Assembly (NCBI RefSeq): GCF_001653795.1
Contig: NZ_CP011514.1
Location: 5,638,727 to 5,702,726 of the forward strand
Direction: 5' to 3'
Length of the DNA stretch: 64,000 nucleotides
Source: Mitsuaria sp. 7
GTDB taxonomy: Bacteria > Pseudomonadota > Gammaproteobacteria > Burkholderiales > Burkholderiaceae_C
The position numbers and the translations under genes are program-made. This document shows positions 57,453 to 64,000 of the stretch, piece after piece; within the stretch, counting starts at the first letter, position 1; each line of letters starts with the position of its first letter. The notes beneath the pieces were generated by a model that saw only the letters and a list, made by a program, of their open reading frames with translations, made no database searches and had not been told where the DNA came from.

Positions 57453-58517
57453 ATGACGACGTCTCAACGTGAACCGGATCTCCCGCCGGTCGAGGTCTGG
57501 AAGCGCCAGGGCCTCTATCCGTTCTCCCACGATCCCGAGACACCGGTCGAGTTGCTGGAGCGCCAGCTCTTCGATCAGGTGGCCTGGCATCTGTCCCGCT
57601 TCCATCCCGTGTTCCGGACCTTGGCGCCGGCGGCGATCGCGCTCCAGTTCCGCGTGCTGAGGCAGGCGGTCGAATGCGGCCCGGAAGAGCTTCAGGTCCT
57701 GTTGACCGAGGTGCTGAACCTGCCGATCGAGGAGCGCCAGATGTTGGCCGAGCTGCTCAAGGACGTCTCGCTGTCGTCGGTGATCCGGGAGGCCCATGTG
57801 GTCACCCAGCGACTTCAACTGCTCGACGGCTTGGAGACCCTGCTCTTCGACGAAACGCTCCAGCCGCATGTCAAGGAGCGCGGGGAACTGCATCGCATCG
57901 TGTCCCGCAATCCCTGGCTGTTCGGTGACGAGTTCGCGCTGTCGGTCGACAACCGGTCGTTGACGGAGGTGCTGCGCAAGCACCGTGAGCTGCTGGGAGC
58001 GGAGGTCGCGATCGATGAGCCGTCCCAGATCCCGGGCGAGAAGCGCTCGATCATCGATCTCATGTTCTCCCGTGCGACGAGGCGGCACCAGCCGTCGACG
58101 CTGGAGCACCTCGTGGTGGAGTTGAAGGCGCCGCACGTCGCGATCGGGCGCAAGGAGATCAACCAGATTTCAGGCTATGCGCTGGACGTCACGGGCGACG
58201 AGCGCTTCCTGTCGGTGAAGGTCAGGTGGTCGTTCTGGCTGGTGGGTCGGGACATCCAGGAAGGCTCGCGGAATCTGGCGAGGCTTCAGGAGGAACTGCA
58301 TCTGCGCAGCCCGTTCAACTACTCCGTCCACGTCGTGACCTGGGCGCAGTTGATAGACGAAAACCGTGCCCGCCTGCAGTTCCTCCAGGAGAGCCTGGAC
58401 TACAAGGCCAGCCGCCAGGCGGGACTGAAGCACCTGCAGCGTCGTTATCCCGACTGTCTGGGCGAGGTGGTCCAGCGCGCGCAGGAGCCTCGGGCCTCTT
58501 ATGCGCGAGCCGGATGA
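57453..58517 (+). CDS. Shedu/DUF4263-like putative PD-(D/E)XK nuclease protein
   Basis: A 354-residue soluble protein. The N-terminal half is helical and of no known fold. The C-terminal half contains ELHRIVSRNPWLFGDEFALS and then SIIDLMFSRATRR ... HLVVELKAP, with the Asp and Glu-x-Lys spacing of a PD-(D/E)XK nuclease as in Shedu/DUF4263 domains. The same C-terminal region occurs fused to Hsp90-like ATPases in bacterial defence proteins, but no ATPase domain is here. ATG 57453 follows GAGGTGG. A single-gene nuclease-type defence protein is plausible, not proven. Confidence 0.65.
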   Translation: MTTSQREPDLPPVEVWKRQGLYPFSHDPETPVELLERQLFDQVAWHLSRFHPVFRTLAPAAIALQFRVLRQAVECGPEELQVLLTEVLNLPIEERQMLAELLKDVSLSSVIREAHVVTQRLQLLDGLETLLFDETLQPHVKERGELHRIVSRNPWLFGDEFALSVDNRSLTEVLRKHRELLGAEVAIDEPSQIPGEKRSIIDLMFSRATRRHQPSTLEHLVVELKAPHVAIGRKEINQISGYALDVTGDERFLSVKVRWSFWLVGRDIQEGSRNLARLQEELHLRSPFNYSVHVVTWAQLIDENRARLQFLQESLDYKASRQAGLKHLQRRYPDCLGEVVQRAQEPRASYARAG

Positions 58518-58567
58518 TCCGAGGCGAAGGGGCGGCACCGCCGCCGCCTTCGCCTTCGCTCACTCAA

Positions 58568-59338
58568 TCAGACGAACATCCCGCCCGACGCCTCCACGCG
58601 CTGCGCGTTGACCCAGCCGCTGTCGTCCGACAGCAGCGAGGCGACGACCGGGCCGATGTCGCCCGGCAGGCCGGCGCGGCCGAGTGCCGTCACCGAGGCG
58701 ATGAAGCCGTTCACTTCCTTGCTGTCGCGCACCGCGCCGCCGCCGAAGTCGGTCTCGATCGCGCCGGGCGCCAGCGTGTTCACGCGGATGCCGCGCGCGC
58801 CGAACTCCTTGGCCATGTAGCGCGTCATCACCTCGATGCCGCCCTTCATCACCGCGTACGCGCCGTAGCCGGGGATCGTGAAGCGCGCCAGGCCGCTGGA
58901 CACGTTCAGCACGCTGCCGCCGTCGTTGATCAGCGGCAGCAGCACCTGCGTCAGGAAGAACGGGCCCTTCAGATGCACGCGCATCAGTTCATCGAACTGG
59001 GCTTCGGTCGTGTCGGCGATCGGCGTGTGCACGCCCATGCCGGCGTTGTTGACCAGGTGGTCGAAACGCTCGACCTGCCAGTGCTGCTTCAGCGTCTGCT
59101 TGAGCGCCTCGGCGAAGGCGGGAAAGGCGCCGCTGTCGCCGACGTCCAGCTGCAGCGCCGCCGCACGGCCGCCGAGCGCGCGGATCTCGTGGACCACGGC
59201 CTGCGCCTCGCCCTGCTGGCTGCGGTAGGTCACGATGCTGTCGATGCCGCGGCGCGCCAGATGCACCGCCGCATTGCGGCCCAGGCCGCGGCTGCCGCCG
59301 GTGATCAGCGCGATCTTGGTGTGGGATGAAGTGGTCAT
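58568..59338 (-). CDS. Short-chain dehydrogenase/reductase
   Basis: A 256-residue NAD(P)-dependent Rossmann enzyme. It has the cofactor motif ALITGGSRGLGRNAAVHLA, the NNAG motif in HLVNNAGMGVHTPIA, the catalytic Ser in LNVSSGLARF, Tyr-x3-Lys in PGYGAYAVMKGG (Y and K spaced YAVMK) and the APGAIETDF segment. Substrate unknown. It is divergent from a LysR gene that probably regulates it; 107 bases lie between. Confidence 0.92.
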   Translation of the reverse strand: MTTSSHTKIALITGGSRGLGRNAAVHLARRGIDSIVTYRSQQGEAQAVVHEIRALGGRAAALQLDVGDSGAFPAFAEALKQTLKQHWQVERFDHLVNNAGMGVHTPIADTTEAQFDELMRVHLKGPFFLTQVLLPLINDGGSVLNVSSGLARFTIPGYGAYAVMKGGIEVMTRYMAKEFGARGIRVNTLAPGAIETDFGGGAVRDSKEVNGFIASVTALGRAGLPGDIGPVVASLLSDDSGWVNAQRVEASGGMFV

Positions 59339-59445
59339 GGTGAGCGCCTGTTCGGGTGTGTTGATCGGATGCAGGCACTTTATTGATCGACGAATGGCGT
59401 ATAAACCACCTCAGCCTGATTTGACCGTTCGTCCAAGGTGAACAA
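59339..59445. promoter_or_regulatory. Divergent promoter region, SDR gene / LysR gene
   Basis: A 107-base spacer with two TTGATCG repeats (about 59362 and 59384) and an AT-rich stretch (ATGGCGTATAAACC), candidate elements for a LysR site and the SDR promoter. No full dyad can be fixed. Confidence 0.4.
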
Positions 59446-60411
59446 ATGAACGAGGCCGTTGTCCTTTCCTCACCGCCGCCGTCGATCGACACGCTCCAGG
59501 TCTTCGTCCGCGTCGCGGAGCTCGCCAGCTTCACGCAGGCGGCGCAGAGCCTCGGCCTGCCGAAGGCGAGCGCCTCGACGGCGGTCCAGCGGCTGGAGGC
59601 CAGCCTCGGGACGCGGCTGTTCCACCGCACCACGCGCCGCGTGCAGCTGACGCAGGACGGCCAGTCCTGCTACGAGCGCTGCAAGGACCTGCTCGCCGAT
59701 CTCGACGACATGCAGACCATGTTCCAGCCGGCGGCCAGCGGACTGCGCGGCCGGCTGCGGGTCGACATGCCGACGCGGGTGGCGCATGACATCGTCGTGC
59801 CGCGGCTGCCGGAGTTCCTCGCGGCGCATCCCGGGCTGGAGCTCGAACTCAGCAGCACGGACCGTCGCGTGGATCTCGTGCGCGAGGGCTTCGACTGCGT
59901 GCTGCGCGTCGGACCGCTGAGCGATTCGACCCTGGTCGCGCGACCGCTGGGCGGGATGGAGATGACGAACCTGGCCAGCGCGGAATACCTCGCCGCGTTC
60001 GGTGTACCGCAGTCGCTGGAGGACCTCGCCCACCATCGGCTGATCCAGTACGCCACGACGCTGGGTCAGCGCTGCCCGGGCTTCGAGTGGTGCGACGCCT
60101 CCGGCGCGACGCGCTTCGAGCCGATGGCCGGGGCGCTCACGGTGAGCGATTCGGGCTCCTACACGGCGGCCTGTCTCGCCGGCCTTGGCATCACGCAGGT
60201 GCCGCGCCACGGGTTCGAGACCGAAGTGCTGGATGGTCGTCTGGTCGAAGTGCTCCCGCAATTCCGACCCGCGCCGATGCCCGTCCACCTGCTCTATGCG
60301 CACCGCCGGCAGCTTCCTCGGCGTGTCCAGGCCTTCATGCAGTGGCTGGCCGACCTGATGGTGGCACGTCTGTTGCCGCTATCCTCTGCTTCTCCGGCCC
60401 CGACCGCCTGA
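59446..60411 (+). CDS. LysR-family regulator (CrgA-type subgroup)
   Basis: A 321-residue regulator. The N-terminal helix-turn-helix has IDTLQVFVRVAELASFTQAA and LPKASASTAVQRLEASLG. The effector domain reads LRVDMPTRVAHDIVVPRLPE and continues to VPRHGFETEVLDGR. The pattern is that of the CrgA/AaeR-like group that regulates a divergent oxidoreductase. Probable target: the SDR gene at 58568. Confidence 0.9.
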   Translation: MNEAVVLSSPPPSIDTLQVFVRVAELASFTQAAQSLGLPKASASTAVQRLEASLGTRLFHRTTRRVQLTQDGQSCYERCKDLLADLDDMQTMFQPAASGLRGRLRVDMPTRVAHDIVVPRLPEFLAAHPGLELELSSTDRRVDLVREGFDCVLRVGPLSDSTLVARPLGGMEMTNLASAEYLAAFGVPQSLEDLAHHRLIQYATTLGQRCPGFEWCDASGATRFEPMAGALTVSDSGSYTAACLAGLGITQVPRHGFETEVLDGRLVEVLPQFRPAPMPVHLLYAHRRQLPRRVQAFMQWLADLMVARLLPLSSASPAPTA

Positions 60412-60424
60412 TCCGCTGATCCCC

Positions 60425-62056
60425 TTGCGTTCCGACCCCTTCCTGGACCCGCACTCCGACCCGTCCCGGCAAGCGCGCGCCGCGCTGCTGGCCGGTGACG
60501 CCGTGGCCGCGCAGGCGCCCGGGGAGGAATGGCTGCTGCTGGCGCTGGAGGAGGGCGACGAGGCGCAGCGCGCCCAGGCGCTGCTGCACCTCGCGCGCTG
60601 CGACCGCGTGCTGCACCGGCCCGGCGAAGCGCGTGCGCGGAGCGAGCTCGCGGCCCGGCTGTTCCGCCAGCAGGGCGATGCGGTCGGCGAGGCCGGCGCG
60701 CTGTCGGTCCTGGCGCACAGCGCCTCGACCGCCGGTCACCACGAGGAAGCGATCGAGGCGGCGCTGCTCGGCCTGCGGCTGGCGCAGTCGCGCGGCGACG
60801 GCGCCACGCTGGTGGTGGCGCTGCAGGACCTCGGCGCCTGCCACGTGTGGGCGCGCAATTTCGACAAGGCGGCCGAAGTGCTGCGACAGGCCGCCGATGC
60901 GGCCAATGCGAGCAAGCCGCGGATCAGTCCGCTGATCGCCTGCCTGTGGCTGGCGCTGGGGTCACTCCTTGCCTATGCCGGCGAGCGCGAGCAGCGTGGC
61001 CAGCTGCCGCCGCTGGGCCCGCTCGAAGGCCACCTGATCAACGCACGGCATCTGCTGTCCGAAGGCGATGCCGAGTCGCACTGCTGGTGGACGCTGATGC
61101 AGACGATGGCGCAGATCTGGAAGGGCGCCACGGCCTACGCGCAGCCGGAGCTGCAGCAGACGCTCGCGCAGCTGCCGGAGCAGGAGCGCCACTGGCTGGT
61201 CGCGCTGGCGGGCTGGGTGCAGGCGGAGCTCGCCTGGGCGCGCCGCCTGTGGCCGCAGGCGCGGCGCGCGGCGGCGCAGACAGTGACGGCGGCGGACGCC
61301 GTGCAGCACGAGCCGCTGGCGCAGCTCGGCGAGCTGATCGCGAGCCAGATCGAGGAACAGCAAGGGCAGCCGCAACGCGCGCTGCAACGGATGCGCGCGC
61401 TGCGCGAGCGCGAGGCGCGCGTGCGCATCGCCAGCCTCGCGAGCCGCGAGGCGACGGTGCAATGGCAGCTCGACGCGCGCCGCAGCGAGCGCGACCGCGC
61501 GCAGCTCGCGGACGAGGCCTTGCGGCTGGAGAAGCTGTCGATGGAGGATCCGTTGACGGAGCTGGCGAATCGCCGCAGCTTCGAGGATCACGCGCGGGCG
61601 CAGCTCGCGGGTGGCGGCGTGGTGAGCCTGGCGCTGATCGACGTGGACCATTTCAAGCAGGTCAACGACCGGCACTCGCACCTGGTCGGCGACCAGGTGC
61701 TGAGCCAGATCGCGCGACTGATGCGGCAGCACGTGCGGGAGCACGACATCGCCGCGCGTCTGGCCGGCGACGAATTCGTGCTGCTGCTGCGCGGTGCGAC
61801 GGAAGAGATCGCGCAGCAGGCCTGCCTCCGGCTCGACGAGGCGGTGCGCAAGCACGACTGGAGCACGGTGTCCGAAGGCCTGCAGGTGAGCATCAGCATC
61901 GGTGCCGCGCAGCGCCAGGAGGGCGACACGCTGGAGACGCTGATGGCGCGCAGCGACGCCGCGATGTACGCCGCCAAGCGCGAGCGCAAGAGCGCCGCGA
62001 TGGCGGGCACGTGGCTCACCGATGAGAGCGAAGGCGAGGGCGATTCGCCGGATTGA
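60425..62056 (+). CDS. Cytoplasmic GGDEF protein with TPR-like N-terminal domain
   Basis: A 543-residue protein without signal peptide or membrane segments. The N-terminal 350 residues are helical with TPR-like periodicity (LLHLARCDRVLHRPGEARAR, LQDLGACHVWARNFDKAAEV, ISPLIACLWLALGSLLAY). The C-terminal GGDEF domain has LIDVDHFKQVNDRHSHLVGD and the active-site loop ARLAGDEFVLLLR, where the first Gly of GGDEF is Ala. AGDEF forms can be active or act as sensors, so c-di-GMP synthesis is possible but not certain. TTG 60425 is taken as start for lack of a better one; it follows the LysR gene by 13 bases. Confidence 0.82.
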   Translation: MRSDPFLDPHSDPSRQARAALLAGDAVAAQAPGEEWLLLALEEGDEAQRAQALLHLARCDRVLHRPGEARARSELAARLFRQQGDAVGEAGALSVLAHSASTAGHHEEAIEAALLGLRLAQSRGDGATLVVALQDLGACHVWARNFDKAAEVLRQAADAANASKPRISPLIACLWLALGSLLAYAGEREQRGQLPPLGPLEGHLINARHLLSEGDAESHCWWTLMQTMAQIWKGATAYAQPELQQTLAQLPEQERHWLVALAGWVQAELAWARRLWPQARRAAAQTVTAADAVQHEPLAQLGELIASQIEEQQGQPQRALQRMRALREREARVRIASLASREATVQWQLDARRSERDRAQLADEALRLEKLSMEDPLTELANRRSFEDHARAQLAGGGVVSLALIDVDHFKQVNDRHSHLVGDQVLSQIARLMRQHVREHDIAARLAGDEFVLLLRGATEEIAQQACLRLDEAVRKHDWSTVSEGLQVSISIGAAQRQEGDTLETLMARSDAAMYAAKRERKSAAMAGTWLTDESEGEGDSPD

Positions 62057-62203
62057 TCCTGCGCGCCAACCGCGCGTGTTTCGATCAGATACGCAAGAAC
62101 CTGCGTGGCGGTTTCGCCGAAAAAACGCCGTGGGTGAAAGTCGACCCCTCAGACCCGAGCCAAGAATGAACGCCTCTTCTGCAATTTGCCGTTAGGAGGC
62201 TTC

Positions 62204-62548
62204 ATGACTCTGCTGATGGACGCTGCGGCTCACAACACGCCGTCGCTCCCCCCAACCACTTTGCCCATCCTGGATCGAGTGTCGAATGCCTTCGATGTGA
62301 TTCCAGGGCCCTACTCCATCACGGCCCGGCGTCAGCTCGAAGCGATCAACCGTCTGATCCGCCTTCGTGAGGAGGGGCGTTTCACGCCCCCGCCGGCCGG
62401 GGCGGACAAGGGGCACATGCGATATGACGCCCCTGAACGGATGCTCGAGATTTACTCGAAGCATCGTCAGCTCTTAGAAGAGCCGCGAGGAGGCGGCGAT
62501 GTCGTGGCGTGGACTCGGGAGACTCGCGATGAAGACCGTTGTCGTTGA
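62204..62548 (+). CDS. Putative antitoxin of the PIN toxin-antitoxin pair
   Basis: A 114-residue protein. ATG 62204 has AGGAGG five bases upstream, the best ribosome site in this part. The sequence (SNAFDVIPGPYSITARRQLE, FTPPPAGADKGHMRYDAPERM) has no AbrB or ribbon-helix-helix pattern typical of VapB, and I do not recognise its family. The stop overlaps the PIN start by 20 bases. Position, size and overlap suggest an antitoxin of new type. Confidence 0.6.
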   Translation: MTLLMDAAAHNTPSLPPTTLPILDRVSNAFDVIPGPYSITARRQLEAINRLIRLREEGRFTPPPAGADKGHMRYDAPERMLEIYSKHRQLLEEPRGGGDVVAWTRETRDEDRCR

Positions 62549-62951
62549 CTCGAATGTGGCGCTCGGATGGCTGGCGCTGCGCAAGGACAGCGAGTCGCTT
62601 CACCGCTATGCGGGGCGTCTGGCTGAAGCTTCGGCGTTGAAGGAGGCGCGTCTCATCGCGCCGTATGTCTTCACCGCAGAGTGCGCGTACACCCTGCTGA
62701 AGCGTGGACGTGCACAAGGCTGGCCGGAGGAGGAACTTCAGATGTACGCGGAGCTTCTCGACTTCTATCCGATTGCGATGGACGAGGATGTCATGCCGCT
62801 TCCGGAGCAGGTGGAGTTCGCCTTGCAGCACAACGTGCAGGGCTTCGACGCGCTGTACCTGGCGCTCGCGATCGAGAAGAACGCAGTGCTCGCCACGGCG
62901 GACAAAGGACTGCGGGCTGCTGCGGAACTCGCCGGTGTTGAAGTGTTCTGA
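62529..62951 (+). CDS. PIN-domain toxin (VapC-like)
   Basis: A 140-residue PIN-fold protein. It opens with MKTVVVDSNVALGWLALRKD (first acidic residue Asp7), has TAECAYTLLKRGRA, and the last acidic block YPIAMDEDVMPL to FDALYLALAIEKNAVLATAD (Asp). This fits VapC-type metal-dependent ribonucleases, which usually cleave tRNA or rRNA. It overlaps the putative antitoxin. Compare the broken PIN gene at 56174. Confidence 0.85.
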   Translation: MKTVVVDSNVALGWLALRKDSESLHRYAGRLAEASALKEARLIAPYVFTAECAYTLLKRGRAQGWPEEELQMYAELLDFYPIAMDEDVMPLPEQVEFALQHNVQGFDALYLALAIEKNAVLATADKGLRAAAELAGVEVF

Positions 62952-62963
62952 CCCGCAGGGGCC

Positions 62964-64000
62964 TCAGTGCCCCTGCTCCCTCGCCCGCTTGAGCAGCAGT
63001 TCCTTTTCGCGCTCATTGCCGGTCATCGCGGCGGCGCGTTCGAATTCCTCTTTCGCTTCGGCATTGCGGCCGAGCTTCGACAGCAGGTCCGCGCGCACGC
63101 TGGGCAGCCAGTGGTACTGCTTCAGCGCGGGTTCCTCCATCAGGCGGTCGACGATCTCAAGACCGACTGCGGGACCGAAAGCCATCGACAGCGCAACGGC
63201 GCGATTGAGTTCCACTACCGGCGACGGCTGCCGTACCGAGAGCGCTTCGTAGAGCGCGGCGATGCGCGGCCATTCGGTGTCTTCGGCGCGGCGCGCCCGC
63301 GCATGGCAGGCAGCGATCGCCGCTTGCAGCGCGTACGGTCCCAGGCCTTGACCGTCGTTCAACTCGGCAGCCAGGCGGTCCGCGGCTTCCAGCGCCGTCA
63401 GACCGCGTTCGATCGATGCCGCGTCCCAGGTCGATCGATCCTGCTCCAGCAACAGCACCGGCTGTCCCTGCGCATCGACGCGCGCCGCGGCGCGTGAGGA
63501 CTGCAGCTCCATCAGCGCGAGCAAGCCCAGCACCTCGCCCTCGCGCGGCGCGAGCTTCACCAGCATGCGCGTCAGCCGCAGCGCCTCGTCGCACAGGTCC
63601 TGCCGGATCCAGCGCTCGCCGCTGGTCGCCGCGTAGCCTTCGTTGAAGATCAGGTAGAGCACTTCCAGCACGGCGGACAGCCGCTCCGTCAGTGCCTCGC
63701 CGCGCGGCAGTTCGAACGGTATGTTCGCCTCGCCCAGGGTGCGCTTCGCGCGGACCAGCCGCTGCGCCACCGTCGGCTCCGACTGCAGATACGCACGGGC
63801 GATCTCGCCCGTCGTCAGACCGGCCACCATCTTCAGCGTCAGCGCCACGCGCGCTTCCAGGCTCAGCACCGGATGGCAGGCGCAGAACATCAGCCGCAGC
63901 ACGTCGTCGCCGATCTCGCGCGCCGCGCGATCGTCATCCAGGCTGTCGACGAAGTCCGGCACGATCATCGCCTCGCGCGCGTCGAGCTCATGGCCGAGCT
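62964..64000 (-). CDS. ECF-type RNA polymerase sigma factor with C-terminal DUF6596, partial
   Basis: The gene continues past the right edge. The visible 345 codons include the sigma-2/4 part (LRLMFCACHPVLSLEARVAL, LTTGEIARAYLQSEPTVAQR) and the long C-terminal DUF6596 domain (PRGEALTERLSAVLEVLYLI and TPR-like helices VELNRAVALSMAFGPAVGL). This is the group with a built-in C-terminal regulatory extension. It often pairs with a YciI/DGPF-domain protein, which may lie outside the window. The start is not visible. Confidence 0.88.
   Translation of the reverse strand, partial: LGHELDAREAMIVPDFVDSLDDDRAAREIGDDVLRLMFCACHPVLSLEARVALTLKMVAGLTTGEIARAYLQSEPTVAQRLVRAKRTLGEANIPFELPRGEALTERLSAVLEVLYLIFNEGYAATSGERWIRQDLCDEALRLTRMLVKLAPREGEVLGLLALMELQSSRAAARVDAQGQPVLLLEQDRSTWDAASIERGLTALEAADRLAAELNDGQGLGPYALQAAIAACHARARRAEDTEWPRIAALYEALSVRQPSPVVELNRAVALSMAFGPAVGLEIVDRLMEEPALKQYHWLPSVRADLLSKLGRNAEAKEEFERAAAMTGNEREKELLLKRAREQGH

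Overview
This window is a high-GC chromosomal segment from a betaproteobacterium of the order Burkholderiales, most likely the Roseateles/Mitsuaria/Rubrivivax group. The evidence is the rsmB-DUF4390-ntrY order at the left end, the strong G/C bias at third codon positions, and the overall character of genes such as folE, queC, proA, topB, gap, tkt and a branched-chain amino-acid (liv) transporter. The species is inferred from gene order and protein resemblance, not from a marker gene. No rRNA, tRNA, CRISPR array or complete insertion sequence was seen.

Layout. 1-8270: rRNA methylation, nitrogen-sensing kinase, folate and queuosine synthesis, LemA and proA. 8271-11535: a BlaI/BlaR1-type repressor and membrane-protease pair with a two-dyad operator, next to an inverted pair of REP-like elements. 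11556-15401: an M16 peptidase and a double-GNAT acetyltransferase. 15398-16790: a compositionally distinct DUF262 + HEPN-nuclease pair. 16911-23512: AEC transporter, orphan sensor kinase, flavin-binding protein with GST, LysR regulator and an unrecognised protein. 23564-28716: topoisomerase III, SET-domain methyltransferase, biotin ligase and a membrane-anchored protein. 29016-34462: exported subtilase, gap and tkt. 34500-37642: a 125-bp MITE-like palindrome, a MurU-like nucleotidyltransferase, and an AT-richer accessory stretch with two FNR-like boxes and an AAA ATPase. 37732-49466: YbdK with antiporter, PhoD phosphatase, a periplasmic-propeller GGDEF protein, aldo/keto reductase, UbiH-like monooxygenase and an MFS exporter. 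49535-50950: an orphan double-glycine peptide facing a Fic protein. 51222-56121: a liv ABC transporter in which the LivM permease and LivG ATPase are fused. 56174-62951: defence- or toxin-like genes (decayed PIN gene with its 256-residue partner, a Shedu-like nuclease, an intact PIN toxin-antitoxin pair) mixed with an SDR/LysR pair and a GGDEF protein. 62964-64000: an ECF-type sigma factor cut by the edge.

Most of the backbone is ordinary. The unusual material is in four AT-richer islands (about 15.4-16.9, 35.4-37.7, 56.2-57.3 and 62.2-63.0 kb) and in the intergenic DNA. The strongest non-coding signal is a 69-bp element present twice (2895-2963 and 17978-18046). All four base-pair differences between its hairpin arms are compensated on the opposite arm, so the fold itself appears to be conserved. 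The best candidates for an undescribed system are the DUF262/HEPN pair, the 256-residue partner of the broken PIN gene, and the peptide/Fic locus.
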